Positions 23,691 to 33,623 of a stretch of DNA of 64,000 nucleotides are shown in pieces. The notes under the pieces are model-generated. The model was not told the DNA's origin. It saw only the letters and a list, made by a program, of their open reading frames with translations, and did no database searches. A program made the position numbers and the translations under genes. Location: positions 3,162,001-3,226,000 of the forward strand of contig CM065309.1 of NCBI GenBank assembly GCA_033032175.1, read 5' to 3'. Numbering within the stretch: position 1 is the stretch's first letter; the number at the start of each line of letters is the position of its first letter. Source of the stretch: Saturnia japonica. Lineage: Eukaryota; Arthropoda; Insecta; Lepidoptera; Saturniidae.

Positions 23691-23960
23691 TAATTCAGAA
23701 ATTTGAGACAATTACAGGTGCCCAAGACGTATACAATAATATAAAATAATAATTGCAAATTACATTACACACAATTTAAGGTCTAGACACAAGAATCTGA
23801 ATCTACCTTCAGTTTTACACGTGCCACAGATCATCTGGTTGGGCATAAATACCTAAAGTATATAACTTAACGGTTTTCAAATTAACGTGCATTGGATGTT
23901 AGTATTCCCACGATCATAGAATGTAGCTCTTGGATTCGCTGAAACTTTCGCTGTCGTGTG
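23691..23960. other. Spacer upstream of the BEL/Pao complex
   Basis: AT-rich. The true start of the 5' LTR of the next element may lie within this stretch, but no terminal TG with a matching target-site duplication could be fixed. Confidence 0.4.
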
Positions 23961-23989
23961 ATATAAGCGCATCTGATTGGCGCTTATAT
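23961..23989. promoter_or_regulatory. Perfect 10-bp palindrome over the LTR TATA region
   Basis: ATATAAGCGC (23961-23970) and GCGCTTATAT (23980-23989) are exact reverse complements with a 9-base loop. The right half supplies a TATATA at the edge of the recognisable LTR, so it may be part of the LTR promoter or its boundary. Function is inferred only from position. Confidence 0.4.
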
Positions 23990-24400
23990 ATTGCCGAACT
24001 ACCGCCAACCGTAATCAACTAGCGACGCGGCTGCAGTTTGCATTTGCTCTGTGCCTAAAACTTTCGTCGGATAATTTTTACCGATGAAATTTTTGTATGT
24101 GACAGTACCTTTGTGTCTTTTTTGTGTGATTCCCGGCCGGGTAAAGAACATTGAGTCCTGAAGAAATTGTGGTTTTGTGCTGGAAAGAACGATTGCCGAA
24201 GACTAGCAGAGCAGAAGTGTTCTGGGTTGCTGGATTCAAAGGTTAGTGGGCATACTTAGCGTTCAATGCACCTAAATCCTATTTTAAAACCATGTTCTTG
24301 ATTGGGCTAAGGGATATCAATACGAATAGAATTTAAATTAATCTTACTTGCATAAGTACGTTCGCCGCGGTGGAGAGATTATTTACACATCGCTTCATCA
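23983..24400 (+). repeat. 5' LTR of the BEL/Pao element
   Basis: This block ends CGCTTCATCA at 24400 and is followed by a leader with GGACCTTCGAGCCGGATCG, which I associate with the post-LTR leader of insect BEL/Pao elements. It is repeated in inverted orientation at 29520-29791 plus 32431-32584 (about 93 percent identical by eye). Its last 51 bases recur in direct orientation at 32620-32670. The outer edge is uncertain: similarity to the inverted copy stops at 23983, but the full LTR may begin further left. Confidence 0.75.
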
Positions 24401-24654
24401 TATTTATGGACCTTCGAGCCGGATCGTCCTGGCGTATCATATTTTACGTTATAATATATAAAACAAGTAATAACTATAATGAAATACTTGGGGGTTCGCA
24501 AATTTACGTAATTTTTTTCGATATACCTTCAGTTACGGAATATTACATTCCGATATTTTGTAAGTTCTACATAATTTCACGTAATTAAAATATTTGTACG
24601 TAAAGTTTATATTTTACATTTTTTCACGTATTCTTTACGAATTCATACCTAAAA

Positions 24655-25944
24655 ATGTCTACGGCTAAAAACAGTTCGTCTGATGAACCGATTGACAAAC
24701 AGTTCATACTTCTGACGGCTAAAAAGGAAAGATATTTTCTTCGAATGAATAAGTTATATACTCTTTCATTAAATATTTCAAATTTTGCATCTAGAAGCAA
24801 TGAAAACTTTATGGCTTAGTCTGAATCATTAGATGAATCACGTCGTCAATTTGAAAATATTATTGATGATCTGAACGATCACCAGATGTCATTAGATTCG
24901 AGGTTTAAGCCTGACTTTAATTCATTAGACGCATTCGAGGACTTATATTTTCAAGTAAAACACACCCGAAATAATATTATTCAGGCGTCGCGTTCAGACA
25001 AATCACAAGTAGAACGTGAATCCAATGTGTCATGTAATGTAAAGTTGCCACCAATAGAATTGCCTAGTTTTGATGGAAGAACTGAAAATTGGCCGAAGTT
25101 CTACGAGTGTTTTAAATCTAACATACATAATAACAAACAGCTGACTGACTCGCAGCGTGTTCAGTACTTGGTAGGTAAACTAACGCACGGCGCGCTCAAG
25201 TTCGCGGCGGGAATTGTACCTACGGGCGAGACTTATAATATTATTTGGAGTAGTTTAGTAAAAAGGTTTCAAGACAAACGTGCTTTAAGTACATACTATT
25301 TAAATAATATTCTTGATGCGAAATATTGTACAAATAATTGTAACAACCTTGATAATTTTATCGAAACATATTCTTCTTCCGTGGCTGCATTACGTCAGTT
25401 AGGTATTGATGACTTATCCGACTTCATATTTTTCCATTGTGCATTCAGAAAAATTGATTCTCAAACTGCTCAAGCATTTGAATTAACCGCTCGTGATAAA
25501 GAAATTCCTTCATACAATGAGTTAGTATCATTCGTGCAGGATCAAGTAAAGATTTTGCAACGTTCAAATAATAATAATTACTCAACTCGAACATCACATA
25601 GTGGCGCGAGCGCTGCTAAGCCGTCGTCCGCTCACGCGCAGTCGCCGCGTTCTAATACCTACAAGTCGTTCGTAGTTAGTAATGAAAATGTACCTATCGT
25701 CACTCATAGAAAATTGTGTATTTTTTGTAATAAAGCTGTTCATTTAGTTAATATTTGCTCACAGTTTAAAAAGCTAAATTCGCCACAAGCTCGCTTTGAG
25801 TTTATTAAATCCAAGCATGGGTGTGTTAATTGCCTGAGTGGATCGCATACTGTAACGTCTTGTAAATCTATGAATGTTTGTAATACTTGCAATAAGAGAC
25901 ATCATACTTTATTACATTTTGAGAATAACAAGTCTAAATATTAG
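24655..25944 (+). pseudogene. BEL/Pao gag (broken)
   Basis: This is the structural protein of the element, forming the particle that packages the RNA. The ATG at 24655 opens a frame continuous with the later gag codons but interrupted by a TAG at 24817-24819. The frame open after that runs from 24820 (first ATG at 24886). The Pao-type gag core (LPPIELPSFDGRTENWPKFY onward; DUF1759-like) is followed by KLTHGALKFAAGIVP and a Ser-rich linker. Three C-terminal zinc-binding motifs follow: CIFC..HLVNIC and CVNC..SHTVTSC (both C-x2-C-x4-H-x4-C) and CNTCNKRHHTLLH. The stop at 25942 is probably caused by a frameshift near 25940, since gag and pol normally form one frame in this family. Confidence 0.9.
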
Positions 25945-27142
25945 TTCGCATGTCGCGAAGACGCACGTACCGGAGAATGACTCGGGGGGTAAGCACACAT
26001 CTGAGTCAATTAACAATACAGATACTTTAAAGTATAATCCGTCGCTGACATTGAGCGCTGAAGTGAGTCCGACTTCTTCTATTTTGTTGTCAACCGTGCA
26101 AGTTTATGCGAAGTGTAGTAATAATAATAATAAAATAATAATTCGTTGTCTTATTGATAATGGCTCACAGAATAATTTGATTACTATTGAATGTTACAAA
26201 GCGCTGAATTTGGTAATAGTTCCTTTAAGTAATTCTTTTGTTAAAGGGATCGGCTCAGCTTCTCGGCCAATTATAGGACATGTTAATTTGGACATTGAGT
26301 CCCGAGTTTATCTGAATAATAAATATAATATACATGCACTAGTTGTTGAATGTATTACAGATCAGTTACCCACACATTATATAGCCAAGGGTGATGTGGG
26401 CTACTTAGAGGGATTGCCCCTTGCTGATTTGACCTGGAATATCCCAGGGAATGTAGATATCGTATTAGGCGCACAATTGTTTCCATATATTTATTTAGGT
26501 AACAAAGTCGATTCGGGTACCGGAGCCCCTCCAGCTTTATTGACTGCTTTTGGTTTCGTCTTAATGGGTGATTATCCTACGTCGTTCTCAGTACTTGCGC
26601 TTAACGATTTAGTTCAAAAATTTTGGCAACTGGAAGAAATACCAAGCATAATTTTTTTGAGTCCAGAGGAGACCGAATGCGAAAATTTGTTTGTTGCATC
26701 TATTACCCGCGTTGACAGTGGTAGATATTCTGTGGCCTTACCTTTTTCGAAAAATCCAACGGATTTGGGTAATTCTCGTACTGTGGCCCATCGACGGTTC
26801 ATGTCTTTGGAGCGTAAATTCAAGCAATCACCTGTTTTGCAGGATAATTATAATAATGTAATTAAAGGGTACATTGATAAAGGTTATCTGTCAGAAGTTC
26901 CGGAAACGGATTTTAGCGATGATGGATACTACATTCCTCATCATGCCGTCACTCGCCCGGATAAACCTATGCCCCGAATTGTGCTTGATGCTAGTGCTGC
27001 CACACATACAGGATTACCATTAAATGACATCTTATATACAAGCCCCAATCTACAGAAGAATTTGTTTTCGTTATTGTTGAATTTTCGTCTTTTTCCGGTC
27101 GCTATGACTGCGGATATAAAACAAATGTATTTACAGATTTAA
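25945..27142 (+). pseudogene. BEL/Pao protease and start of reverse transcriptase
   Basis: The frame is +1 relative to gag and is open from 25874 to the TAA at 27140. The protease active site reads LIDNGSQ (the usual DSG is DNG here; the catalytic Asp is at 26156-26158). It is followed by the conserved spacing to the GIGSAS and HALVV segments, and LGAQLF (about 26470). The linker YYIPHHAVTRPDKP-type motif near 26925 and RIVLDASAATHTGLPLND near 26980 mark the start of the RT domain. The frame ends at ADIKQMYLQI-stop, a nonsense change inside RT. Confidence 0.9.
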
Positions 27143-27679
27143 GTCATTAGCGAGCATCATAAATACCTGAGAATTTTATATAGATTTCATAATAATGAAC
27201 GTATTCGAACCTGGCAATTCAATAGAGTTCCCTTTGGACTTAAGCCGAGCCCATACTTGGCAATGCGGACTGTCCGTCAGCTAGCGGAAGATATGAGACC
27301 GCATTTTTTCGAGACTGCTAAAGTGGCTGAGTCTAAACTGTACATGGATGATCTGGTCCATTGAATGCCTGATGAAACCAGTGGCATTTTCCTTTCACGA
27401 GAACTGATCCCTTTGTTCAAGTCAGGTTCCTTTGATTTAGTGAAGTGGACGAGCAATTCTCAGGTTTTACTTGACAATCTTCCGGACTCACATCGCAATG
27501 TAATTGACTTCGGTTTAGAGACTAACAATGTATCTAAAGTGTTAAAGGTCTTTCATGGGAACCTACCGAGGACAGATTCTTCTTCACGATGCACAATGTG
27601 GAAGGAAAATGCACTAAGCGAAACATACTCTCAGTCGTCGCCCTATTGTTCGACGTTCTTGGATTGGCTGCCCCTGTAA
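27143..27679 (+). pseudogene. BEL/Pao reverse transcriptase core (broken)
   Basis: The same frame resumes after the TAA with NRVPFGLKPSPYLAMRTV and the catalytic box YMDD at 27341-27352, in frame with the upstream RT. A TGA at 27362-27364 follows. A frameshift near 27549 (just upstream of the LSWEPTED motif) moves the reading to the next frame. Each lesion alone would abolish a full-length product. Confidence 0.9.
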
Positions 27680-28289
27680 TTTTATATGCAAAATTACTTA
27701 TTAAGGAGCTGTGGTTATGTGATATTGGTTGGGATGATCCACCTCCTAAGAACGTTACTCGAAGGTTCTCAGCATTTGTTCAAGAATTTCCTTTGATTTC
27801 GACTTTAAGGATCCCTCGATATATTGGTGTCTTGCGCAATTGCACTGTATTACTCGTAGCTTTCTGTGACACTAGTATGAACGGATACGGTGCGGTTTTA
27901 TATTTACACACTACTGATCCTGCTGGGAATATCACAGTGAGGTTGTTGTGTGCAAAATCAAAGGTTTCCCCCACCAAGGTGACCACTTTAGTGCGCTTGG
28001 AACTTTGCGTTGCGTTATTGATAGCAAAGTTAATTCGCAAGGTGCACGAAACTTATCGTGCACGACTTGCTATTGTACGGACATATGCATTCTCGGATTC
28101 TACCATACCCTTTCATGGATACATTCTTCGCCACATCGATGGTCTGTATTCGTTAATAATCGAGTTGCTCAGTGTCAAGAGAATTTATCTTCTGAACACT
28201 TTTACTATGTTGCTGGAAATGAGAACCTGAGCGACTGTCTGTCCCGTGGTTTGTTACCGTCACAGCTCGTTTCACATAATTTGTGGTAG
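27550..28289 (+). pseudogene. BEL/Pao RT thumb and RNase H region (broken)
   Basis: The shifted frame reads LSWEPTEDRFFF, KRNILSVVALLFDVLGLAAP and then the RNase H part with FCDTSMNGYGAVLYL and LCAKSKVSPTKVTTLVRLEL. A second frameshift near 28110 leads to GFYHTLSWIHSSPHRW, VAGNENLSDCLSRGLLPSQL and a TAG at 28287. These blocks are diagnostic of Pao-type pol. Confidence 0.9.
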
Positions 28290-29519
28290 AATGGACCGCC
28301 ATGGATTTGTAGCCCGTCTTCGGAATGGCCGGTAAAAGCTTTTATCCCTTCCAATGTAGGCCAACTGCCTGAACATAAAGTTAAAGTGCTGACAGCAAGA
28401 GTTAGTTGTGAGACATCGATTTTAAATGAATTATTTCAACGTATATCTTCATGGGATAAACTGTTAAGAATGATCGTCTATATTCTACGTTTTACAAAAA
28501 AGGTAACCGAGTTATCTGGCGTACTCAATAATCTTATGACTGCAGAAAAATTTGTTCTTCGTTCTGTGCAAAGAATTCACTTTGCAGAGGAAATTATTGC
28601 CCATAAGAGGGATAAATTGCTTTCAAGGAAGCTTCAGAGCTTGCTTGTTTTTCTTGATGAAGATGGGTTGTTGCAGATTGGAGGTCGACTTTCGAATTCA
28701 GATCTACCATTCGATGCCAAACATCCTGTTTTACTTCCTAAACATGATCCTGTCGTGGATCTTATTATAAATCACGCTCACGTCATGAACTGTCATACCG
28801 GCCCAGGCCTCCTTATATCGATCTTGCGTCAACGCTACTGGATATTAAATGTCAGAACTGTTGTGAGAGCTAAGATAAGGAAATGTAGTTACTGCTTTAG
28901 AGTGAATCCGACACATCCGACTCCAAGAATGGCAGATTTACCTTCTTGTCGTGTGGTAGAAGCTTAAGCCTTTGTCCACACTGGTGTGGATTACGCAGGT
29001 CCACTCCGCATAACACTTACTCGTAGGAGAGGTTGGCAGTCTCAAAAAGCGTATATTTGCCTATTTGTTTGCCAGGTCACTAAGGCACTCCATATCGAGT
29101 TGGTTTCAGAGCTACGTCTAATGCCTTTTTAGCTGTATTTAGTCGCTTCATTTCTCGTCGAGGTCCTGTGTCATTCTTATACTCTTATAATGGCACAAAT
29201 TTTGTAGGTGCTAAGGCCCAATTGAATGACCTGTTTAAATTTGTCATTGACTCCGAATTCCAGCCGGCCTTGAAGCGGGAGCTTAGTGCTAGGCGAATCG
29301 AGTGGAAAATGATTCCACCTCGGTCTCCCCATTTCGGGGGTATTTAGGAATCGAATATTAAAAGTATGAAAACTCATCTCTTCCGCATTATAAGGGCTCA
29401 ACTTCTCACTTATGAGGAGTTACAGACGGTGTTAGTACAGATAGATTGTATTATGAACTCTCGTCCTCTAACAGTAGTGTCAGCAGATCCTTCGCCTGAA
29501 GTCATAACTCCCGCGCATT
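28290..29519 (+). pseudogene. BEL/Pao integrase, truncated and mutated
   Basis: The zinc-binding N-terminal region is open at 28386-28967 (IGGRLSNSDLPFDAKHPVLL, HVMNCHTGPG, CSYCFRVNP) and ends with a TAA. The core domain continues with VDYAGP (first catalytic Asp), a frameshift near 29111, then LYSYNGTNFVGA where the second catalytic Asp is Tyr (29186-29188), and PPRSPHFGGI-TAG-ES at 29345. It ends at [17 protein letters not shown]. The C-terminal domain is absent. The enzyme that inserts the element into the genome is therefore doubly dead here. Confidence 0.9.
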
Positions 29520-29791
29520 CATAAATATGATGAAGCGATGTGTAAATAATCTCTACACCGCGGCGAACGTACTTATGCAAGTATGATTAATTTAAATTCT
29601 ATTTGTAATGATATCCCTTGGCCCAACCTAGAATATGGTTTCAAAATAAGATTTAGATGCATTGAACGCTAAGTATGCCCACTAACCTTTGAATCCAGCA
29701 ACCCAGAACATTTCTGCTCTGCTAGTCTTCGGCAAACGTTCTTTCCAGCACAAAACTACAACTTCTTCAGGACTCAATGTTCTTTACCCGG
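29520..29791 (-). repeat. Inverted LTR, first half
   Basis: This is the reverse complement of 24138-24409, including the LTR end and 9 bases of the leader. It abuts the broken integrase directly. It is cut at CCCGG (29787-29791) by the next insertion and continues at 32431. Confidence 0.9.
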
Positions 29792-30106
29792 TGTGCAGGA
29801 TAGCAGGAAAACAGCGCAAATGCCGCAGTAGGCGTGGCCTGCCACAAGAGAGAGATCGCGTCACAAGTGCGAGCGAGACGCACTATATGTTTAGTTTATA
29901 TCATATTTATAGCCTTTAAATGTATTATTATTAAGTTATTGTTAAATTATTAGAAAACCTTTTAGTTTCAACACACGAATATAGTTTTGTATAACCAATA
30001 GATATATAGATAATAAGAAATACATTTTGCCATGTAGGGGACTTCGTACTCGCACCGCACTGTCGCCCCTCCAACAAGACTCGCTTTGCCGCCCCGTCGA
30101 GCGCCA

Positions 30107-30114
30107 TAAAAGAC
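30107..30114 (+). promoter_or_regulatory. TATA-like box in the inserted LTR
   Basis: CATAAAAG within a GC-rich block of the LTR. Its position suggests the LTR promoter. There is no direct evidence of activity. Confidence 0.35.
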
Positions 30115-30128
30115 CGCGGTCCGCGTAA

Positions 30129-31457
30129 CCAAATACGTTAGGGAAAATTTACGAGCGGATCCTTCTGAACCGTCTCAAGCCAATAATAGAGGAGAAAGAC
30201 CTCTATCCGCCTGAGCAATTCGGTTTCCGTGCTAGATATTCTTGCACTCATCAAGTGCACCGCCTCACGGAGCACGTTGCATTTAATTTTGCTGAACTTT
30301 ATAAACCCCGCCGTACACTTGCGGTCTTTTTCGACGTGGCCAAGGCCTTTGATAAGGTCTGGCACGAGGGATTGATTTACAAGTTGTACCGCTTTGAAGT
30401 CCCCGATAGGCTAATTAAAATAATTCGCGACTATTTAACAGATCGCACCTTCCGCTATACAGTGGAAGGTGAATTGTCCACGCCCCGTCCAATACGCTCA
30501 GGCGTTCCCCAAGGTTCGATCCTGGCTCCTAGCCTATTTAACCTGTACGTCAGTGACTTACCTCGACTCCCGGAGGTCGAGGTAGGGCTATACGCTGACG
30601 ATACAGTCTTATATGCCTCAGATAGGAATAGATCCCACCTCAGACACAAAGTCCAACGCTCCGTGACCACTCTCGGGAAGTGGTTTAACGAGTGGCGTAT
30701 AGCCGTTAATCCCTCGAAGAGCGCCGCGATGCTCTTCGATGCGGATTCGTCACAGATACCGTGGAAGCTTAAACCTGTTAAGCTCTACGATAATCCGATT
30801 CCGTATGTAAGAGAGACCAAATATCTAGGGGTAACCCTAGATAGTAGGCTCTCCTTTAGACCCCACATCCGTAAGGTTAGGAACAGGGCCGCGTGGGTCC
30901 TGGGCCGGTTGCATCCTCTGTTGTGTTCGGTGAGTAAAATGTCCACGCGACATAAGCTCACGCTCTACAAGACGTGTATTCGACCAATTTTGACATACAG
31001 TTGCGCCGTGTTCGCACATATGTCCGAGTCGAGTTTCAAACGGTTACAATCGATACAGAATAGGTTCCTCTATCGTCTCACCGGGGCCCCGTGGTATGTT
31101 CGAAGCGTAGATCTCCATAGAGATATGGAGCTTCCTTCGATACATGCCTACGTTAAACAGCTCTCCCGTTCGTATTTCGACACCGCGTCGAACCACGCGA
31201 ATCCGTTAATAAAAACAGCCGCCACTTATGTTCCGGCACCCACGGACATCCGGTGCAAACGCCGGCCGCGCAATATTTTTATTGATCCCGACGATCACAT
31301 CGAAAATTCGAATAAATATTACACATCTGTCTCTCCAAACAGAGCGTGCCAGCGCCCACGCCCGCGTAACCACCGTTCTCTCCGCAGAGGGCGGGCGGTC
31401 AATTTCGCTCCAGCACACCCGTCACGTCCACCCTCTCTAGCGGTAACCCAAGCCTAG
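30129..31457 (+). CDS. LINE reverse transcriptase, C-terminal 440 residues
   Basis: RT copies the element's RNA at a nicked target site. The frame is open from just after a TAA at 30126 to the stop at 31455. The first ATG is at 30255, but homology starts upstream at KIYERILLNRLKP (from about 30144), so the start is a truncation and not a real initiation site. Visible motifs are EQFGFR, FDVAKAFDKVWHEGL (about 30330, RT motif A), RSGVPQGSILAPSLFNLYVSDLP (motif B), GLYADDTVLYA with the YADD box at 30591-30602 (motif C), NPSKSAAMLF, TKYLGVTLDS, and a C-terminal region with LYKTCIRPILTYSCAVF and LQSIQNRFLYRLTGAPWY. The sequence fits the Jockey clade. The endonuclease is absent, so it cannot mobilise itself. 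Confidence 0.9.
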   Translation, partial: PNTLGKIYERILLNRLKPIIEEKDLYPPEQFGFRARYSCTHQVHRLTEHVAFNFAELYKPRRTLAVFFDVAKAFDKVWHEGLIYKLYRFEVPDRLIKIIRDYLTDRTFRYTVEGELSTPRPIRSGVPQGSILAPSLFNLYVSDLPRLPEVEVGLYADDTVLYASDRNRSHLRHKVQRSVTTLGKWFNEWRIAVNPSKSAAMLFDADSSQIPWKLKPVKLYDNPIPYVRETKYLGVTLDSRLSFRPHIRKVRNRAAWVLGRLHPLLCSVSKMSTRHKLTLYKTCIRPILTYSCAVFAHMSESSFKRLQSIQNRFLYRLTGAPWYVRSVDLHRDMELPSIHAYVKQLSRSYFDTASNHANPLIKTAATYVPAPTDIRCKRRPRNIFIDPDDHIENSNKYYTSVSPNRACQRPRPRNHRSLRRGRAVNFAPAHPSRPPSLAVTQA

Positions 31458-31960
31458 GTCCGTTCCTCGGTGTGAAACCCTTGGGTCAGGCAACCGCCCG
31501 CGCGATACAAGTGACACTGTACGTGCATCACTTAGCTACCTACATACAACACTACACACGTATGAACATACACACGTGCACACCACACAGGTACATAGGT
31601 TCTGTGAGGGACCCTTTTTTTTTCTTTTTTACGCTAGTTAGTTAGCGCTAGTTAGTGTAGAAACATTCCGATTACTGAATACACATACGCACGGTTCCTT
31701 CCTTCCTCCCAGGAGAAAGGGAACGTGCCTATGTGTATATTTAGTTAGCTCGAATCGTAGGTGTAGGGATTCGAATAGATCGCGACCTATTTGCGAACGC
31801 GACGACCGCCCGAGCCGAGGTCCGGCCACTTTGGCACCCTCGTGCGAGTCGTCCACAAAACTTTCGCGGCTGAGTGCCCTCTGCGCTCGCCCCCAAGTCC
31901 GGTGAAGCTGTAAAAGCCGCATCGGCTTTAGAGCCCCTAAGGCTAACAGTGTAGGCAGTT

Positions 31961-32004
<44 letters not shown>
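30139..32004 (+). mobile_element. 5'-truncated Jockey-like LINE with poly(A) tail
   Basis: This is a non-LTR retrotransposon copy that has lost ORF1 and the endonuclease half of ORF2. It starts in the RT domain near 30139, runs through an open RT frame and a 500-bp 3' untranslated region, and ends in 43 A (31962-32004). The flanks read AACCAAATAC before and AACCAAGCAC after the insertion, a possible 10-bp target-site duplication with two changes. The same 3' end recurs at 7980-8240. The long poly(A) and unbroken frame suggest it is the youngest layer of the nest. Confidence 0.9.
31962..32004 (+). repeat. Poly(A) tail of the LINE
   Basis: There are 43 consecutive A at the 3' end of the nested LINE, immediately followed by the resumed LTR sequence GGAACCAAGC. 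Such length is typical of a young insertion. Confidence 0.95.
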
Positions 32005-32006
<2 letters not shown>

Positions 32007-32015
32007 AACCAAGCA

Positions 32016-32247
32016 CATTCATTCTCCAGAAGTCGGCAAGAAACTACATAGTGACAAGTGCATTCATTCTCAAGAAGTCGGCAAGAAACTACATAGCGAC
32101 AAGTGCATTCATTCTCAAGAAGTCGGCAAGAAACTACATAGCGACAAGTGCATTCATTCTCAAGAAGTCGGCAAGAAACTACATAGCGACAAGTGCATTC
32201 GTTCTCAAGAAGTAAGCAAGAAAATAAATAGTGATAAAGACATTGTC
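32016..32247 (+). repeat. 45-bp tandem array, five units, inside an LTR
   Basis: Units start at 32016, 32061, 32106, 32151 and 32196, each opening CATTC.TTCTC and containing AGAAGT.GGCAAGAAA and GACAAGTG. The first four are nearly identical and the fifth is diverged. The array sits in the 3' part of the inserted LTR, just after the LINE poly(A). Confidence 0.95.
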
Positions 32248-32430
32248 AGCAAGTAGATAGTAACAAGTGAATATTGTAAATAGTGATGAATAAAAGTTGA
32301 ATTTATAGTCATCGACGTATTTTTACTCGGCAATCCAGTAATAGTTTTCAAAGTGCGGAAACCACGGAATCAATAGTCCGTAGTATAGACCAGAGCTATC
32401 GTCTGGTCACTTGATAACCCGCACACCCGG

Positions 32431-32584
32431 CCGGGAAACACACAAAAAAGACACAAAGGTACTGTCACATACAAAAATTTCATAGGTAAAAATTATCCGA
32501 CTAGATTTTTAGGCACAGAGCAAATGCAAACTGCAGCCGCGTCGCTATTTGATTACGGTTGGTGGTAGTTCGGCAATATATAAG
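32431..32584 (-). repeat. Inverted LTR, second half
   Basis: This is the reverse complement of 23983-24138. Together with 29520-29791 it restores a 426-bp inverted LTR, almost the same length as the 427-bp left copy, so there has been little indel change. Similarity ends at AATATATAAG (32584). Confidence 0.9.
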
Positions 32585-32619
32585 GACGAGAAATGAAGCG
32601 ACTAAATGCAGATAAAAAG

Positions 32620-32670
32620 GCATAAGTACGTTCGCCGCGGTGAAGAGAATATTTACACATCGCTTCATCA
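32620..32670 (+). repeat. Third LTR fragment, direct orientation
   Basis: GCATAAGTACGTTCGCCGCG up to CGCTTCATCA matches 24350-24400 in the same orientation, with a few substitutions. It ends where the LTR is inferred to end, so it may be the true 3' LTR terminus of the complex. The 35 bases between 32585 and 32619 are unexplained. Confidence 0.8.
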
Positions 32671-33619
32671 TCATCTATCGTAAATATCTATTCAATTGGT
32701 TGTCTTATAAATATCATCTCATCAAAAAACTCCAAGATATTTATGTCGTTTGTGTTTCAAATACTTTAGCGTAGTCTTGTGACAAGTTTATGTCGGAGGT
32801 CACAGTATTATGACCTCAAGACTGAACCAGCCTTCCTATCGATCGTTAATGTAAATCATCAAATACCTGACAATCAGCTAAGTTTGTAAATTAAATAATA
32901 AACTTGACATTAATGTCTTCAACCTAAAGTTTTTCTGTGATTTGCAGTTTTTATTGCATAATATCTAGATATTTAAAAATGTTTTCATGTAACATAAATA
33001 TCTATTGGGTTTGGAAATATCTTCCATCCATATGAATATATTCTTTCTAAATAGTTAAGGTGAATCTTCCTTTTAAGATTCATCTGGAAGTTATGGCTTA
33101 TATGTTACATGGTATGATGAGCTTAAATAAATCTTTAAAATGTTACTTATCACTTCTATCGCTTATACATCAAACATTACTCTATTTTATTTCCAACATT
33201 TAATCGCACAACACACAAATTCTAGCTCATTATTATATTTGTAGAAATTTCCTCCAATTACTTTCGACATTGTCCACTACTATCAAGCATTTACTTCGTA
33301 ATAACTTAGGTACAGAATTTCGTATATTAATTAGTGATGTTTAATCATGTTTGTTCTGTAGTGTTAAGTATATAGTACGCACTTCGTCAGCCATATCACC
33401 TACAAGCTCACTCACTACCATGTCGTTTTATCTTCGTCGACGAGTATTACCTTACCGTCCGTACTTATCTGCAAATACCTAAAGTGTTAGCGTCGCATAG
33501 GTCTAGGCTTGCTAGTTTAGGAGATAATATTCATATTTAGTTGTAGGCATAACTTGATAGGCTTAAGAAATGAGAATTCACCTTAATAATAATTGATTTA
33601 CTATTTCTAGTTTAATAAT
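32671..33619. other. AT-rich stretch, no gene seen
   Basis: Flanking DNA to the right of the BEL complex. No ORF or repeat recognised, and no duplication matching the left flank could be fixed. Confidence 0.6.
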
Positions 33620-33623
33620 AAAA

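Larger units (their letters stand above)
24401..29519 (+). mobile_element. BEL/Pao retrotransposon internal region, truncated
   Basis: This is the leader plus a gag-pol reading region with the domain order gag, zinc knuckles, aspartic protease, RT, RNase H, integrase that defines BEL/Pao elements. It is degraded by at least five in-frame stops and several frameshifts. It stops abruptly in the integrase at PEVITPAH near 29516, so the C-terminal part of the integrase and the normal 3' LTR are missing. The next base pair starts an inverted copy of the element's own LTR. The individual coding parts are listed separately. Confidence 0.85.
29792..32425 (+). mobile_element. Inserted LTR (probable solo LTR) with nested LINE
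   Basis: The insertion begins TGTGCAGGATAG (29792) and ends CCCGCACA (32425), so it has the TG...CA ends of an LTR with 5-bp inverted tips (TGTGC/GCACA). It is flanked by the 5-bp direct repeat CCCGG at 29787-29791 and 32426-32430. Without the LINE the LTR is about 770 bp: 29792-30138 (with a CCATAAAAG TATA-like box near 30107) and 32005-32425 (tandem array, then GATGAATAAAAG near 32284, a possible poly(A) signal). No gag or pol belongs to it, so it is best read as a solo LTR. The family was not identified. Confidence 0.75.

Noticed and set aside
31638..32018. 126-codon minus-strand ORF with a long Phe run
   Set aside because: The Phe run is the LINE poly(A) read backwards, and the rest is its 3' untranslated region.
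32016..32247. 45-bp repeats as a CRISPR array
   Set aside because: The units are contiguous without unique spacers, lie in an LTR, and the DNA is eukaryotic.
23983..32584. Reading the inverted arms as terminal inverted repeats of a DNA transposon
   Set aside because: The interior is a BEL/Pao gag-pol with an LTR-type leader, no DNA transposase is present, and the left arm sits exactly where the 5' LTR should be.
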